Origin: an uncultured Prevotellaceae bacterium
GTDB lineage: Bacteria > Bacteroidota > Bacteroidia > Bacteroidales > Bacteroidaceae
Assembly: GCA_937898415.1 (NCBI GenBank)
Contig: CALDLA010000166.1
Coordinates: forward strand, 1-48,539
Direction: 5' to 3'
DNA: 48,539 nt
Position 1 is the first letter of the stretch. Every line of letters starts with the position of its first letter. The notes beneath the pieces are model-generated. The model worked only from the letters and a program-made list of their open reading frames with translations. It was not told the DNA's origin and searched no databases. Shown piece by piece: positions 25,469-33,468 of the stretch. Made by a program: the position numbers and the translations under genes.

Positions 25469-25477
25469 GCAAAGGTA
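25469..25477 (-). promoter_or_regulatory. -7 element of the tRNA operon
   Basis: TACCTTTGC on the minus strand, 15 nt before tRNA-Ser(GCT), matches the Bacteroidota -7 consensus. No TTTG at the ideal -33 spacing. Confidence 0.6.
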
Positions 25478-25542
25478 CAATAGCCCTATGCAGCCTTTCT
25501 GCGTAGCAAGAATTATTTTGCAAGAAATCATCAAAAAAGGTT

Positions 25543-25583
25543 GTTGACAGTTGAAATACCCTAATGATTTTCAACTTGTCAAC
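25543..25583. repeat. Inverted repeat GTTGACAGTTGAAA / TTTCAACTTGTCAAC
   Basis: Arms at 25543-25556 and about 25568-25583 with one bulge; a further TTGACAACG follows at 25592. It is the only notable structure between the tRNA operon and the tRNA-Asn fragment (25478-25723). A short in-frame peptide (25664-25717) with a duplicated TTGGCTACAAA is not convincing as a gene. Confidence 0.4.
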
Positions 25584-25723
25584 ATTAGAACTTGACAACG
25601 GTTCGCAATTATTATTCTTTGCAGGATCTTGGATTGTTAATTCTGCAAAGGAGAAACACGGAATGGCTACAATAAAACAGAATTGGCTACAAATTGGCTA
25701 CAAATTTGAAATGTGAGAAAAAG

Positions 25724-25758
25724 AAGAGTCCCGCAAGTCATTGACCTACAGGACTCTT
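25724..25758 (-). terminator. Terminator of the original tRNA-Asn locus
   Basis: AAGAGTCC (25724-25731) pairs with GGACTCTT (25751-25758). On the minus strand a TTCTTTTTCTC tract follows, so it would have ended the tRNA-Asn transcript before the element inserted. Confidence 0.65.
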
Positions 25759-25763
25759 TCTTT

Positions 25764-25808
25764 GGCGCTTCAGGATGGGCTTGAACCAACGACCCCCTGA
25801 TTAACAGT
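25764..25808 (-). repeat. Attachment repeat: tRNA-Asn 3' fragment (left)
   Basis: A 45-bp segment identical to the tRNA-Asn at the right end of the window, broken off after the anticodon loop (ACTGTTAAT). It lacks the 5' half, so it is the displaced 3' end left by integration. Here G73 is followed by CCA in the genome, while the right copy has CCT. The native terminator lies directly downstream. Confidence 0.88.
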
Positions 25809-25847
25809 TAAAAAATGTAATATTTTGTGATATTTGCTTTATAGTTA

Positions 25848-25880
25848 TTTGGTTGATTCACAGAAAGTTAGTAATTTTGC
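25848..25880 (+). promoter_or_regulatory. Integrase promoter
   Basis: TTTG (25848-25851), 20-nt spacer and TAATTTTGC (25872-25880). The resulting leader of about 145 nt contains both left arm-type repeats, so integrase binding could repress its own gene. Confidence 0.75.
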
Positions 25881-25924
25881 AGCATCTTATGATACTCTAT
25901 GATTTTGCTTAATTACGAGAATAA

Positions 25925-25948
25925 ATAACCAAAATTTGTTCAGACGGA
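25925..25948. repeat. Arm-type direct repeat, left copy 1
   Basis: A 24-bp sequence with the core ATAACCAAAATTTGTTCAGA, repeated exactly at 48421-48444 and, for 20 bp, at 25993-26012. Position near both ends fits integrase/excisionase arm sites. Confidence 0.7.
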
Positions 25949-25992
25949 TTGTCAATAAATAAAAGGGTTTCAGAAGATTTGAGTGAATTGAG

Positions 25993-26012
25993 ATAACCAA
26001 AATTTGTTCAGA
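25993..26012. repeat. Arm-type direct repeat, left copy 2
   Basis: 20-bp copy of the core ATAACCAAAATTTGTTCAGA, 68 bp after the first copy and 20 bp before the integrase start codon. Confidence 0.7.
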
Positions 26013-26031
26013 TTTGATAAAATTGACTGAA

Positions 26032-27525
26032 ATGGCTGAAAGAAAGAAGAGGGAAAAGGTACCCAACATGGAGTCGCTGACAATGGGAAATTGCACCATT
26101 TCGCTTACTCTTGATACAAGATATAGAGACGACAATGGCAAATACCATGCATCCATCCGTTTTACCGTGAATGGCAGTAGATACTTCTTCCATTTGGGTA
26201 ACAAATATACAGTAGAGGAATTTGATGCCATCAGTAAGGCTGATGGTCGTGGACGTGGTGGTAACCAGAGTCAGAACTTCATTGACAGGAACAGGCTGGT
26301 CGAGCTTTACAACCAGTATGTTGATCTTGTACGGGATATGTATAACAAGGGAACACTGAAATCTGTTGATAATATCCGTGCCGTCATTACCGGGCGCATT
26401 TCCTCCTATGGCAATTCGGATGAAGGTACTACACCTTATGCCAATTCGTTTATTGGACTGTGGAATGAAGTTATATCGCAGAAGAAAGCCAGTACGGCAG
26501 AGACCTATCGTAATGCACGAGACTGTTTCATCAAGAGCAAAGTCTATGATGCTAAGGATGGCTATAATGTAGATGTGGCTATGATCAAGGCGTGGATTGC
26601 CTATATGAAGGAGATGGGGTACACGCAAACGACCATCGGTTTCTACCTTCGTGCTATTCGCGTGGTCTTCAAGGCCTGTATCAGTAATGGCTATATGCGT
26701 GAGAAGGACTATCCGTTCAGTGCTACAGACCCGATGAAAGTGAAGATTCCGTCTGGCTCTTCACGCAAGGCAGAGTTCCTAACGGTTGAGCAAATGACAG
26801 AACTATATGAGTTTTATACGGATGGTATAATCCCTAAAACTTATAAGCATCCAGAGCAGATGAAACAGAGCCTGGGCATGTTCCTTGCTCAATACCTTTG
26901 CAATGGATGCAATCTCTATGATTTGGCTTTGCTCCGTTACGAAGACTACTATGACTTCTCTGAGCATAAGGCGCTCCGTTTCTACCGCCATAAGACGAAG
27001 GATCATTCTGAGTCTGGTTCCGAGGTAATCATCCCTATCATACCTCCGTTGAAAAGGATATTGGACGATTGGGCTACACCAGCCAAGAAAGGTGAGTTGC
27101 TTTTCCCCTTCCTGCTTGGTGAAGGTATCGACCCTGATAGCAAGAAGGCCAGGGACAAGATACATCAAGAGAATCATAATGTGGCAGACAGAGTGAAGAA
27201 GATTGCAAAGATTATGGAATGGGAGATAGAACCTTCATCAACGTTTGCCCGTCATAGTTTTGCAACCAATATGAGCCGTGCGAAGGTGCCAATGGATTAC
27301 ATCAGCTTTGCTATGGGCCATTCTGTTGGTAATACGGGGCAGATAACCAAGCGTTATATCTCACCATATCCCATTGAGGAACAGATGCAGTACAATTCCT
27401 ATTTACTGAATCTCGAAGAGCTGAAGTCCCTACGTCAGAAGGATTTTAGCAAAGAGGAATTAGTCAAGATGGTTAAGGAGTCGATGACGAAAGAAGAGTT
27501 GTTGAGTCTGCTTTTGGACAAGTAG
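26032..27525 (+). CDS. int: Tyrosine recombinase (integrase)
   Basis: Site-specific recombinase of 497 aa. N-terminal arm-binding region, a SAM-like core-binding domain (about residues 130-240) and a catalytic domain. FARHSFATNMSRAKVPMDYI, then MGHSVGNTGQITKRYI, carries the Arg/His region, the GHS histidine and the nucleophilic Tyr. The first catalytic Arg box reads NGCNLYDLALLRYED, without Arg at the usual place, and the HxxR histidine is replaced; similar substitutions are known in Bacteroidota integrases such as IntDOT. The ATG at 26032 is preferred to an upstream TTG. It inserts the element into tRNA-Asn. Confidence 0.9.
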   Translation: MAERKKREKVPNMESLTMGNCTISLTLDTRYRDDNGKYHASIRFTVNGSRYFFHLGNKYTVEEFDAISKADGRGRGGNQSQNFIDRNRLVELYNQYVDLVRDMYNKGTLKSVDNIRAVITGRISSYGNSDEGTTPYANSFIGLWNEVISQKKASTAETYRNARDCFIKSKVYDAKDGYNVDVAMIKAWIAYMKEMGYTQTTIGFYLRAIRVVFKACISNGYMREKDYPFSATDPMKVKIPSGSSRKAEFLTVEQMTELYEFYTDGIIPKTYKHPEQMKQSLGMFLAQYLCNGCNLYDLALLRYEDYYDFSEHKALRFYRHKTKDHSESGSEVIIPIIPPLKRILDDWATPAKKGELLFPFLLGEGIDPDSKKARDKIHQENHNVADRVKKIAKIMEWEIEPSSTFARHSFATNMSRAKVPMDYISFAMGHSVGNTGQITKRYISPYPIEEQMQYNSYLLNLEELKSLRQKDFSKEELVKMVKESMTKEELLSLLLDK

Positions 27526-27532
27526 AATGGCA

Positions 27533-27582
27533 CTTTATTTTGCTGGAAATATATCAAATATGTTATTTGCAGCAAAATAAAG
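27533..27582. repeat. Palindrome between integrase and ATPase genes
   Basis: CTTTATTTTGCTG (27533-27545) is perfectly inverted at 27570-27582 around a 24-nt AT-rich loop. It sits between the convergent integrase and ATPase genes, so it can terminate both. The arms are shared with the palindrome on the other side of the ATPase gene (29050-29103). Confidence 0.7.
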
Positions 27583-27598
27583 CACTATTCTTATACTC

Positions 27599-29041
27599 TT
27601 AAAACAACTGGTCTATAGTTATTACATGCTGGAAGATGCCACTGTGTTCATTGTATTTCAACCCATATGTCGTAACGAGTATATGGTGGATAGAGGCGCG
27701 TTTGGGCAGTAGCTCTTGCAGCAAATTCTCGCGATGTACAAGTTTAGCGTGGTAGGATTTTGTAACGGTATAATCCTCATTGTAAAATTTCATCTCACAC
27801 ATATCCACCACATTGTCCTTACGATTAATGAGCAAGTCTATCTGACCACCCTCTGTGTCGTCATCGCCTCTTAATGCCCAGGAGGATTGGCTTGATGACA
27901 CGTCAAGGATGTTGATAGCCTGTTTTATCTGACGGACATGTGACAGGCACACCTCTTCAAAGGCGAATCCTCTCCATGAACTGACACTCTGAGACGTTAC
28001 GTTGTGAATCCAGAATTTTGGGTCTATCTCAGTACATCCCTCTACAAATTTCTGATAGAACAGGCAGAATGGATCCGTCAGTTTATAGTGCTCGTTATGC
28101 TTACTCATGCCAAAAGGCACATATGGCTGGATAAAGTCACTTGCTACGAGCGCTTTCAGCATCTTGCTTGATAGACCATTATCGTCAAGTCCTACTTTGG
28201 AGAGGATTTCCTGCCGGGTGTAGCCCATGCGTCGTGTTCCCAAGAAACCAACGATACGCTTCATCTGCTCTGGATTGGAAAAGACAGAGGCAAACAGTCG
28301 GTCATATTCATTGCGCAATTTGGCATCCTTTTCAAAAAACAACAGGTCAATATTCTGAGCAAGGCTTAGGCCCTTCTTCATGTAACCTAAATAGTAGGGA
28401 ATACCGCCAAGAACCATATAGCTCTGTACAATGTCGTAACGTGACATCCGAATCCCTTTCTTCTTTAGAAACTGCTCGCATTCTCCCAACTTAAATGGAC
28501 TTAGTTTAACCTCATATGTTGTACGGCCATATAGTCCACCATGACTGTTTACCAGATTGTCGAGCATCCATGAATTAGCAGAGCCACAGACAACGAGCAT
28601 CAGATTGTCTCGATGGCACCCCCAAGTATTCCAGAATCCCTCAAAGGCAGTGATGAAACCTGAACGGGGAGTGTCCATCCAGGGAAGTTCATCCAAAAAC
28701 ACGACCTGCCGCTTTCCATTGTCTTTGGCTTCCAACAACTGAGAGAGCATGAAGAATGCCTCCATCCACGATGACGGACATTTGCTTTTCTTCATGCCTT
28801 GCATCTGCAGCGAGAAGTAGAAGTGTTTCAACTGGTCTTTCAGGCTATTCTTCTTTCCTTCCTCGTCAACTGGCGAAAGTCCTGCGTGGCGAAAGGTGAT
28901 TTTACCCTTTAATGCTTCATCAATAAGGAAAGTCTTGCCAACACGCCGACGGCCATATACCGCTACAAACTCTGACTTGTCACTATTGTAGAGTTCGACA
29001 AGCTCTTTGATTTCTTTATTTCTGCCAATGATTGAGCTCAT
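27599..29041 (-). CDS. AAA ATPase with DUF234-like C-terminus
   Basis: Protein of 480 aa from the archaeal-type ATPase_2 family. Walker A VYGRRRVGKTFLIDEAL near residue 28, Walker B VVFLDELPWMDTP near 117, sensor-like VVCGSANSWM near 149, and a C-terminal DUF234 region containing a PD-(D/E)XK-like pattern (GGQIDLLINRKDNVVDMCEMKF near 400-421). Such proteins are common in Bacteroidota accessory DNA, and their role is unknown; nucleic-acid cleavage or regulation is possible. It is read against the element's other left-half genes and is framed by two related palindromes, which hints at an independently acquired cassette. Confidence 0.85.
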   Translation of the reverse strand: MSSIIGRNKEIKELVELYNSDKSEFVAVYGRRRVGKTFLIDEALKGKITFRHAGLSPVDEEGKKNSLKDQLKHFYFSLQMQGMKKSKCPSSWMEAFFMLSQLLEAKDNGKRQVVFLDELPWMDTPRSGFITAFEGFWNTWGCHRDNLMLVVCGSANSWMLDNLVNSHGGLYGRTTYEVKLSPFKLGECEQFLKKKGIRMSRYDIVQSYMVLGGIPYYLGYMKKGLSLAQNIDLLFFEKDAKLRNEYDRLFASVFSNPEQMKRIVGFLGTRRMGYTRQEILSKVGLDDNGLSSKMLKALVASDFIQPYVPFGMSKHNEHYKLTDPFCLFYQKFVEGCTEIDPKFWIHNVTSQSVSSWRGFAFEEVCLSHVRQIKQAINILDVSSSQSSWALRGDDDTEGGQIDLLINRKDNVVDMCEMKFYNEDYTVTKSYHAKLVHRENLLQELLPKRASIHHILVTTYGLKYNEHSGIFQHVITIDQLF

Positions 29042-29049
29042 AAGAATAT

Positions 29050-29103
29050 CGTTTTAAATTGCTGCAAAGATACAAAATATATCGTTTGCAGCAAAATAAA
29101 ACG
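29050..29103 (-). promoter_or_regulatory. Palindromic promoter/operator of the ATPase gene
   Basis: Arms 29050-29068 and 29085-29103 are inverted with 17/19 matches. On the minus strand TTTTG, a 19-nt spacer and TATCTTTGC form a promoter just upstream of the ATPase start, and its -33 and -7 boxes lie in opposite arms. A dimeric regulator could therefore cover the whole promoter. The arms share TTTTGCTG/CAGCAAAATAAA with the palindrome at 27533-27582. Confidence 0.6.
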
Positions 29104-29187
29104 TCTTTATTCTATTCTGTTTAACTTTTTGTAAGACTCGTCTAAGGCTTCTTCTTACACCTGTATGACCAAATAAAAGCTCTTAAA

Positions 29188-29309
29188 TTTGCAAGTTTGT
29201 AATATTATAATTACCTTTGCACCGCAAAAAGTGCCAGTGGAAGCCTTTGTCGCTCCACTCACACTATAAAAGCGTTATATGTGGCTTTCACCTTTGTCGT
29301 GTTAGCCAC
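29188..29309 (+). promoter_or_regulatory. Promoter and twin stem-loop leader
   Basis: TTTG (29188-29191), 20-nt spacer and TACCTTTGC (29212-29220) form a promoter. The leader holds two stem-loops: AGTGGA/TCCACT (29236-29259) and GTGGCT/AGCCAC (29281-29309). Both loops contain CCTTTGTCG, and each is followed by four or five nucleotides and TATAAA. The repeated unit of about 45 nt looks like a tandem regulatory RNA or protein-binding leader. Confidence 0.55.
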
Positions 29310-29338
29310 TCTTATTATAAAGGTATTAGTGAACGGGA

Positions 29339-29983
29339 ATGAGTAAATGGATAAATGATCGTGCATGGACTGTGTCCATGTATATATGCTATGCCCTTTG
29401 TTTTATCATTCTGTGCGTAGCGGGATATAATTTCACAATGAGTATTATTGGTGAAACGTCTTCTATTATGAAGGTAGTCTTGCTTATATGTATTATCTTG
29501 TTTGTGGGATTTGGTGTATCTATGGTATTCTCTATCTTCATAACACCCCTGAGCGAGATTTTAAGCCGGTTTCTGTGGTACCTGTTCCGTCTGAAGACGA
29601 AAAAGAGCATCTCTCCAGACTGTGATTCTGAGAGAAATGCCCTAAAGGAAGAGTTCGTGCAAAAGTATGTCAGGAAAGATTATAAACAATCACCTATCTA
29701 TGAGGTATTTGAAAGCCTGTTTGACCAAGAAAAGAGTGGTACGTTTGCTGCTCGTGCATTTAAATGTGCTTTAAGTGCTCCCAATTGGCTTAATAATTAT
29801 CCTGGATATACAGATGCCCGACGACTATTTCCTCATGAAGATGCCATTAAGGGTACTAAATCCAACTATTCTAATGCAAATAACGAAAAAAATTGTTCAA
29901 AGGAAATCATGGAAACAATAAATAAACTCCTTGAAGATAAACTAAAAGAAATGATAGATAAATCAGAGACTCAGCAAAATTAG
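29339..29983 (+). CDS. Unknown membrane protein of the mobile element
   Basis: A 214-aa protein that I do not recognise. Two hydrophobic helices lie near the N-terminus (about residues 12-33 and 42-68), followed by a mainly hydrophilic cytoplasmic or periplasmic part with a conserved-looking ARAFKCALSAPNWLNNYPGY segment, and a Lys/Glu-rich C-terminal helix. No signal peptidase site is obvious. It has its own promoter and structured leader. AT-rich codon use is like that of the rest of the element. It may be an accessory or entry-exclusion type gene, but nothing in the sequence shows this. Confidence 0.7.
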   Translation: MSKWINDRAWTVSMYICYALCFIILCVAGYNFTMSIIGETSSIMKVVLLICIILFVGFGVSMVFSIFITPLSEILSRFLWYLFRLKTKKSISPDCDSERNALKEEFVQKYVRKDYKQSPIYEVFESLFDQEKSGTFAARAFKCALSAPNWLNNYPGYTDARRLFPHEDAIKGTKSNYSNANNEKNCSKEIMETINKLLEDKLKEMIDKSETQQN

Positions 29984-30077
29984 CCATACTTTTTTATTCA
30001 AATATTATTTATTCCGCAAGCCCAAAGTTTGTGGATTTTTTGCGTTTTACCCACTAGTCAGCCATATTTTGGCCAAT

Positions 30078-30142
30078 GTACTTTGATGTACTTCGCTGAA
30101 CTTCAGTAAACTTCAGTGTACTTTGATGTACTTCGTGTAACA
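30078..30142. repeat. Iteron-like array, candidate origin
   Basis: Six copies of (GT/AA)ACTT(C/T) begin at 30078, 30088, 30099, 30109, 30118 and 30128, so about one helical turn apart, with a degenerate seventh after them. They lie 100 bp upstream of the DUF3853-DUF3987 replication-type operon. This spacing and place are typical of iterons bound by an initiator or regulator. Confidence 0.6.
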
Positions 30143-30239
30143 CGCTGAAAATCAATCGTTTTTATCGTTGTGACATTGAAAGATATTTTCTAATTTTGCA
30201 TCAGAAAATTTTAATATCACACAATAAAAACAGAATTTC

Positions 30240-30572
30240 ATGGATAAAAAAATCATCTCAATTGAAAAGCTCCTGCAGACTCCTGTCTGCATGATGAGTG
30301 GTGAGGAACTCGCGTTCCTATTTAATAACCTTGGTGTTCTTGACAAAGACAAGAAGCCGGAGTCTTCTATGCCGTCACCTGAGCATAAACTGGCTTATGG
30401 TATCAAGGGGATAGCAGAGACCTTTGGGTGTAGCATCCCAACTGCCAATCGTATTAAGAAGAGTGGTATCATAGACAAGGCCATCTCGCAGTTGGGACGT
30501 AAGATTGTCATAGACGTAGACCTGGCACTTGAATTAGCAGCAGAAAGGAAGGAGGAAAATCGTAATGATTGA
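30240..30572 (+). CDS. DUF3853-type HTH protein
   Basis: Small protein of 110 aa of the type found at the start of replication/mobilisation modules of Bacteroidota elements. The C-terminal half contains a helix-turn-helix (AETFGCSIPTANRIKKSG near residues 62-79), similar to MerR/excisionase-like DNA readers. The iteron-like array upstream would be a natural target. A -7 box TAATTTTGC lies about 45 nt before the ATG. The stop overlaps the start of the next gene. Function is inferred from position. Confidence 0.7.
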   Translation: MDKKIISIEKLLQTPVCMMSGEELAFLFNNLGVLDKDKKPESSMPSPEHKLAYGIKGIAETFGCSIPTANRIKKSGIIDKAISQLGRKIVIDVDLALELAAERKEENRND

Positions 30573-32067
30573 CATTGACGAACTGGCTAATCAGATTCAT
30601 GCCGATGTATTTGATGTGGCAAAGTCAGGAATTCCTCTGGGGGTATTCCCGAATGTCTTTCAGAAGATAGCCTTCGAGCTGGTGAACTACGAGAACTTCA
30701 ATCTGGAGTACACGGTAGCCATTATGCTGTCAGCCTTTGCTACAGCTATTGGCAACACCTATCATGTGAGGATAAAAGGTAAGTGGGTAACCGCTTGCTT
30801 CCTCTACATGATATTGGTTGGCAGGCCCGGTCTTGGCAAGACTCCCCCTCTCGGCTTTCTCTATTTCCCTATCCGCGACTATGACCAGCGACTGCTTGAA
30901 CAAGCACGTAAGGAGTATGATGCCTATGCCCAGCAACAGGCAGTCAAGAAAGACGGAGATGCGACGGAACCGATAGAGAAGCCTCGCCTTATGCAGACGG
31001 TTATATCTGATTTCACTCAGGAGGCTATGCTGAGCATCCACTATGATAATCCTCGTGGTATTGTTCTGCTGGTAGATGAGGTCGTATCACTATTCAACTC
31101 CGTCAAGAGATACAGCACGAAGAGCAATCTGATAGAAGATCTGCTCTCTGCCTATAGCGGACAGCAGTTGAAGGCTGTCCGTAAGTCTGAGGTGTTTCCT
31201 ATCTGCATTCCTCACCCATGCATTAACTTGATCGGTGGCATCCAAACTAATCTCCTTGACGAGATCTTCCGAAAGGAATATGTAGCCAACGGACTCACAG
31301 ACCGTTTCCTGTTTGTATTCCCCAAGAACAAGAAGATTCCCAAATGGCAGATTGGCATTGAACAGGAGAAACGGCCTGACACGATGAGCAAGTGGTCTTA
31401 CTATATTAATAAGGTGTTGAATATTCCTTGTCCGCTGAGTGAGGACGGAATAACACCCCAACCTATAGTATTGGATTTCTCTGAAGATGCCAGAACCTAC
31501 TTCTATAATTGGAACAACAGCATCATTGATGAAGTAAATGGTATCGAGGATGACAATGAGGTGGAGAGCCGGAAAGTAAAGCTCAACGGTAATGCTGCAC
31601 GTCTGGCCTTGATCCTTCAGGTGATGCGATGGGCTGCAGGCGAATGTCAGATGGACTGTATCGACATCACTTCCGTCAAAGGCGCAATCCAGTTGATAGA
31701 ATACTTTGAGGACTCCTATAAGCGAGTAAATGCTCTCTCAGGGATGAACGAGCCAAATAGGAACCAGGATCGTTGGCTGGCTATGGTCGGTGACACCTTC
31801 ACTTCATCCGAGGCAGAGCAGGCTGGACAAAGGACTGGCGTTTCACGTCGTACGGTGTTCTCTTCCCTTAAAAGACTATGCGAAACCACACCTCCTGTAT
31901 TACAGAAGGTAAAACAAGGCGTTTACGAGAAGGTAGTGAAGCGTTGCACAACTGCACTCTGCACTTCTGCACTCTCCGATAGTTCAGAAGATGGCGGTGA
32001 AGGGAAAGTGCAAAGTGCAGAAGTGCAAAGTGCAGACAGTGCACAGGAAGGAGGCGAGGATGAGTGA
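30565..32067 (+). CDS. DUF3987-type ATPase/helicase
   Basis: Protein of 500 aa from the DUF3987 family of element-borne replication ATPases. Walker A is VGRPGLGKTPPLGF near residue 88, and Walker B is GIVLLVDEVVSLF near 169. The C-terminus has an HTH-like segment (EAEQAGQRTGVSRRTVFSSL). With the toprim/zinc-finger protein it overlaps downstream, it probably makes a primase-helicase pair that replicates the excised circle. In NBU elements a primase is needed near oriT. The last codons form an imperfect repeat (AGTGCA-rich) that runs into the next gene. Confidence 0.8.
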   Translation: MIDIDELANQIHADVFDVAKSGIPLGVFPNVFQKIAFELVNYENFNLEYTVAIMLSAFATAIGNTYHVRIKGKWVTACFLYMILVGRPGLGKTPPLGFLYFPIRDYDQRLLEQARKEYDAYAQQQAVKKDGDATEPIEKPRLMQTVISDFTQEAMLSIHYDNPRGIVLLVDEVVSLFNSVKRYSTKSNLIEDLLSAYSGQQLKAVRKSEVFPICIPHPCINLIGGIQTNLLDEIFRKEYVANGLTDRFLFVFPKNKKIPKWQIGIEQEKRPDTMSKWSYYINKVLNIPCPLSEDGITPQPIVLDFSEDARTYFYNWNNSIIDEVNGIEDDNEVESRKVKLNGNAARLALILQVMRWAAGECQMDCIDITSVKGAIQLIEYFEDSYKRVNALSGMNEPNRNQDRWLAMVGDTFTSSEAEQAGQRTGVSRRTVFSSLKRLCETTPPVLQKVKQGVYEKVVKRCTTALCTSALSDSSEDGGEGKVQSAEVQSADSAQEGGEDE

Positions 32068-33124
32068 TTACAGATTCCATCTGGAGAAATATCGTCCTAA
32101 CAGCAAGCTTACTTGTCCCCAGTGCAAGAAGCTACGTTGTCTCGTTCACTATGTCGATGATCAGGGTATCATTAAGTTCCCAAACCATGTCGGCAGATGT
32201 GACCATGAGAACAGTTGCGGGTACCACTATACTCCCAAAGACTATTTTCATGATAATCCTGATATGAAGCCCAAGGATTGGGACGACGACACTCCTATAT
32301 ATAATAAGGTGGGAACAACGAAAGGGAAAGAAGAGCCCAAGCCAATTGAACCTTCTTTCATCCCTATGGTATTTGTCAGCAAAAGCCTGTCAGCATACAA
32401 GACAAAGAACCCTCTCTATCAATATCTCTGTGGTGTTATCGGCGAAGATGAGGTTAAGCGTATCTTCCGTTTGTATCTTGTCGGAACGGGGAACAAATGG
32501 GGAGGATGTACTGTCTTCTGGCAGATTGATACCAATGGTAATGTAAGGGCAGGCAAGTTGATGGGCTATGACAGCAAGACTGGCCATCGGATAAAGGAAC
32601 CTCAAAGTCAGGTTACCTGGGCGCACTCTGAATTGAAGATAGCGGATTTCCATCTGGTACAATGCCTGTTTGGCGAGCACCTTCTTCATGAAAGGCCAAC
32701 TGCACCCGTCGCTTTGGTGGAGAGTGAGAAGACTGCTCTTATCATGACTCACTTCATGCCCGACCTTTTATGGTTGGCTACTGGAGGCAAGAACGGCTGC
32801 TTCAATGAAAAGGCCGTTCAAGTCCTTCGCAACAGGGATGTGTTTCTTCTTCCCGATCTTGGTGCCAAGGAGCAATGGCAGCAGAAGGCTCTCATGCTCC
32901 AGACGGTCTGCAAACGGGTTGTCGTATCTGACTGCATAGAGAAGATTGCAAACGACGAACAACGTGAACAGGGTCTTGATGTGGCAGACTTCTTCCTGAT
33001 GAAGCCAACGGCTCATGAAATCCTGGCAGACATGATAAGACGAAATCCTGCCGTTGGACTATTGGTGGAGAAACTGGATTTGGAGGTCTGCAATGATGAA
33101 GAACCTCAGGATGGTGTGCCGTAA
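32060..33124 (+). CDS. Toprim/zinc-finger primase-like protein (DUF6371-like)
   Basis: Protein of 354 aa. An N-terminal zinc ribbon (LTCPQCKKLRCLVHY, then GRCDHENSCGYH) is followed by a catalytic region with VALVESEKTALIM near residue 215 and FLLPDLGAKEQW near 260, which correspond to the toprim Glu and Asp motifs. This is the layout of DnaG-like primases from Bacteroidota mobile elements. I start it at 32060 (MSDYRF) after the RBS GGAGGCGAGG; the longer frame only reads through the previous gene. Overlap of 8 nt with DUF3987 suggests coupled synthesis. Confidence 0.78.
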   Translation: MSDYRFHLEKYRPNSKLTCPQCKKLRCLVHYVDDQGIIKFPNHVGRCDHENSCGYHYTPKDYFHDNPDMKPKDWDDDTPIYNKVGTTKGKEEPKPIEPSFIPMVFVSKSLSAYKTKNPLYQYLCGVIGEDEVKRIFRLYLVGTGNKWGGCTVFWQIDTNGNVRAGKLMGYDSKTGHRIKEPQSQVTWAHSELKIADFHLVQCLFGEHLLHERPTAPVALVESEKTALIMTHFMPDLLWLATGGKNGCFNEKAVQVLRNRDVFLLPDLGAKEQWQQKALMLQTVCKRVVVSDCIEKIANDEQREQGLDVADFFLMKPTAHEILADMIRRNPAVGLLVEKLDLEVCNDEEPQDGVP

Positions 33125-33140
33125 CGTGCATGCAGGGAGA

Positions 33141-33425
33141 TGAAGGGCTTGCCCTTGATATAGCCCACTATAACTACGAGCTTTGCTTTCGTAGTTGTGG
33201 GCTCTTCCGAGGGACTCAGGGCTTCGCCCTAAGAACCTACAAGGCTCTGCCCTTGACCCGTTCAGGACGCTGCCCCGAAACCCCAGCAAGGGCTGTCAGC
33301 CCTCTGCAACCTGACCAGAGAGTGACCCTCTCTCTGGACTCTTCGCTCAGTGGCATCTGCCCCTAAGAACCCTAAGCAGGAAGTGACTCTCTCCCTGCAC
33401 CCACCAATCAGGGTTTCCACCCCGA
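33141..33425. repeat. Array of small imperfect hairpins upstream of the relaxase
   Basis: After the primase stop comes a bulged hairpin (33162-33203: AGCCCAC and AACTACGA pair with TCGTAGTT and GTGGGCT), preceded by AGGGCTTGCCCT. Then about eight degenerate units of 23-31 nt follow, each a short G-rich/C-rich hairpin ending in AACC, GACCC or ACCCC (for example AGGGCTTCGCCCTAAGAACC near 33218). The sequence composition is unlike the flanking genes. It is in the place where oriT is expected for a MobV element. Confidence 0.6.
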
Positions 33426-33468
33426 TACCCCAATGGATGAAATACAGAAACTACAAATTTCTGAATTA

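Noticed and set aside
25664..25717. 18-codon peptide with duplicated TTGGCTACAAA
   Set aside because: Too short, no homology recognised; possibly a scar of an earlier insertion but not supportable.
27599..29041. Toxin-antitoxin module around the AAA ATPase
   Set aside because: No partner gene adjoins it; only palindromes flank it.
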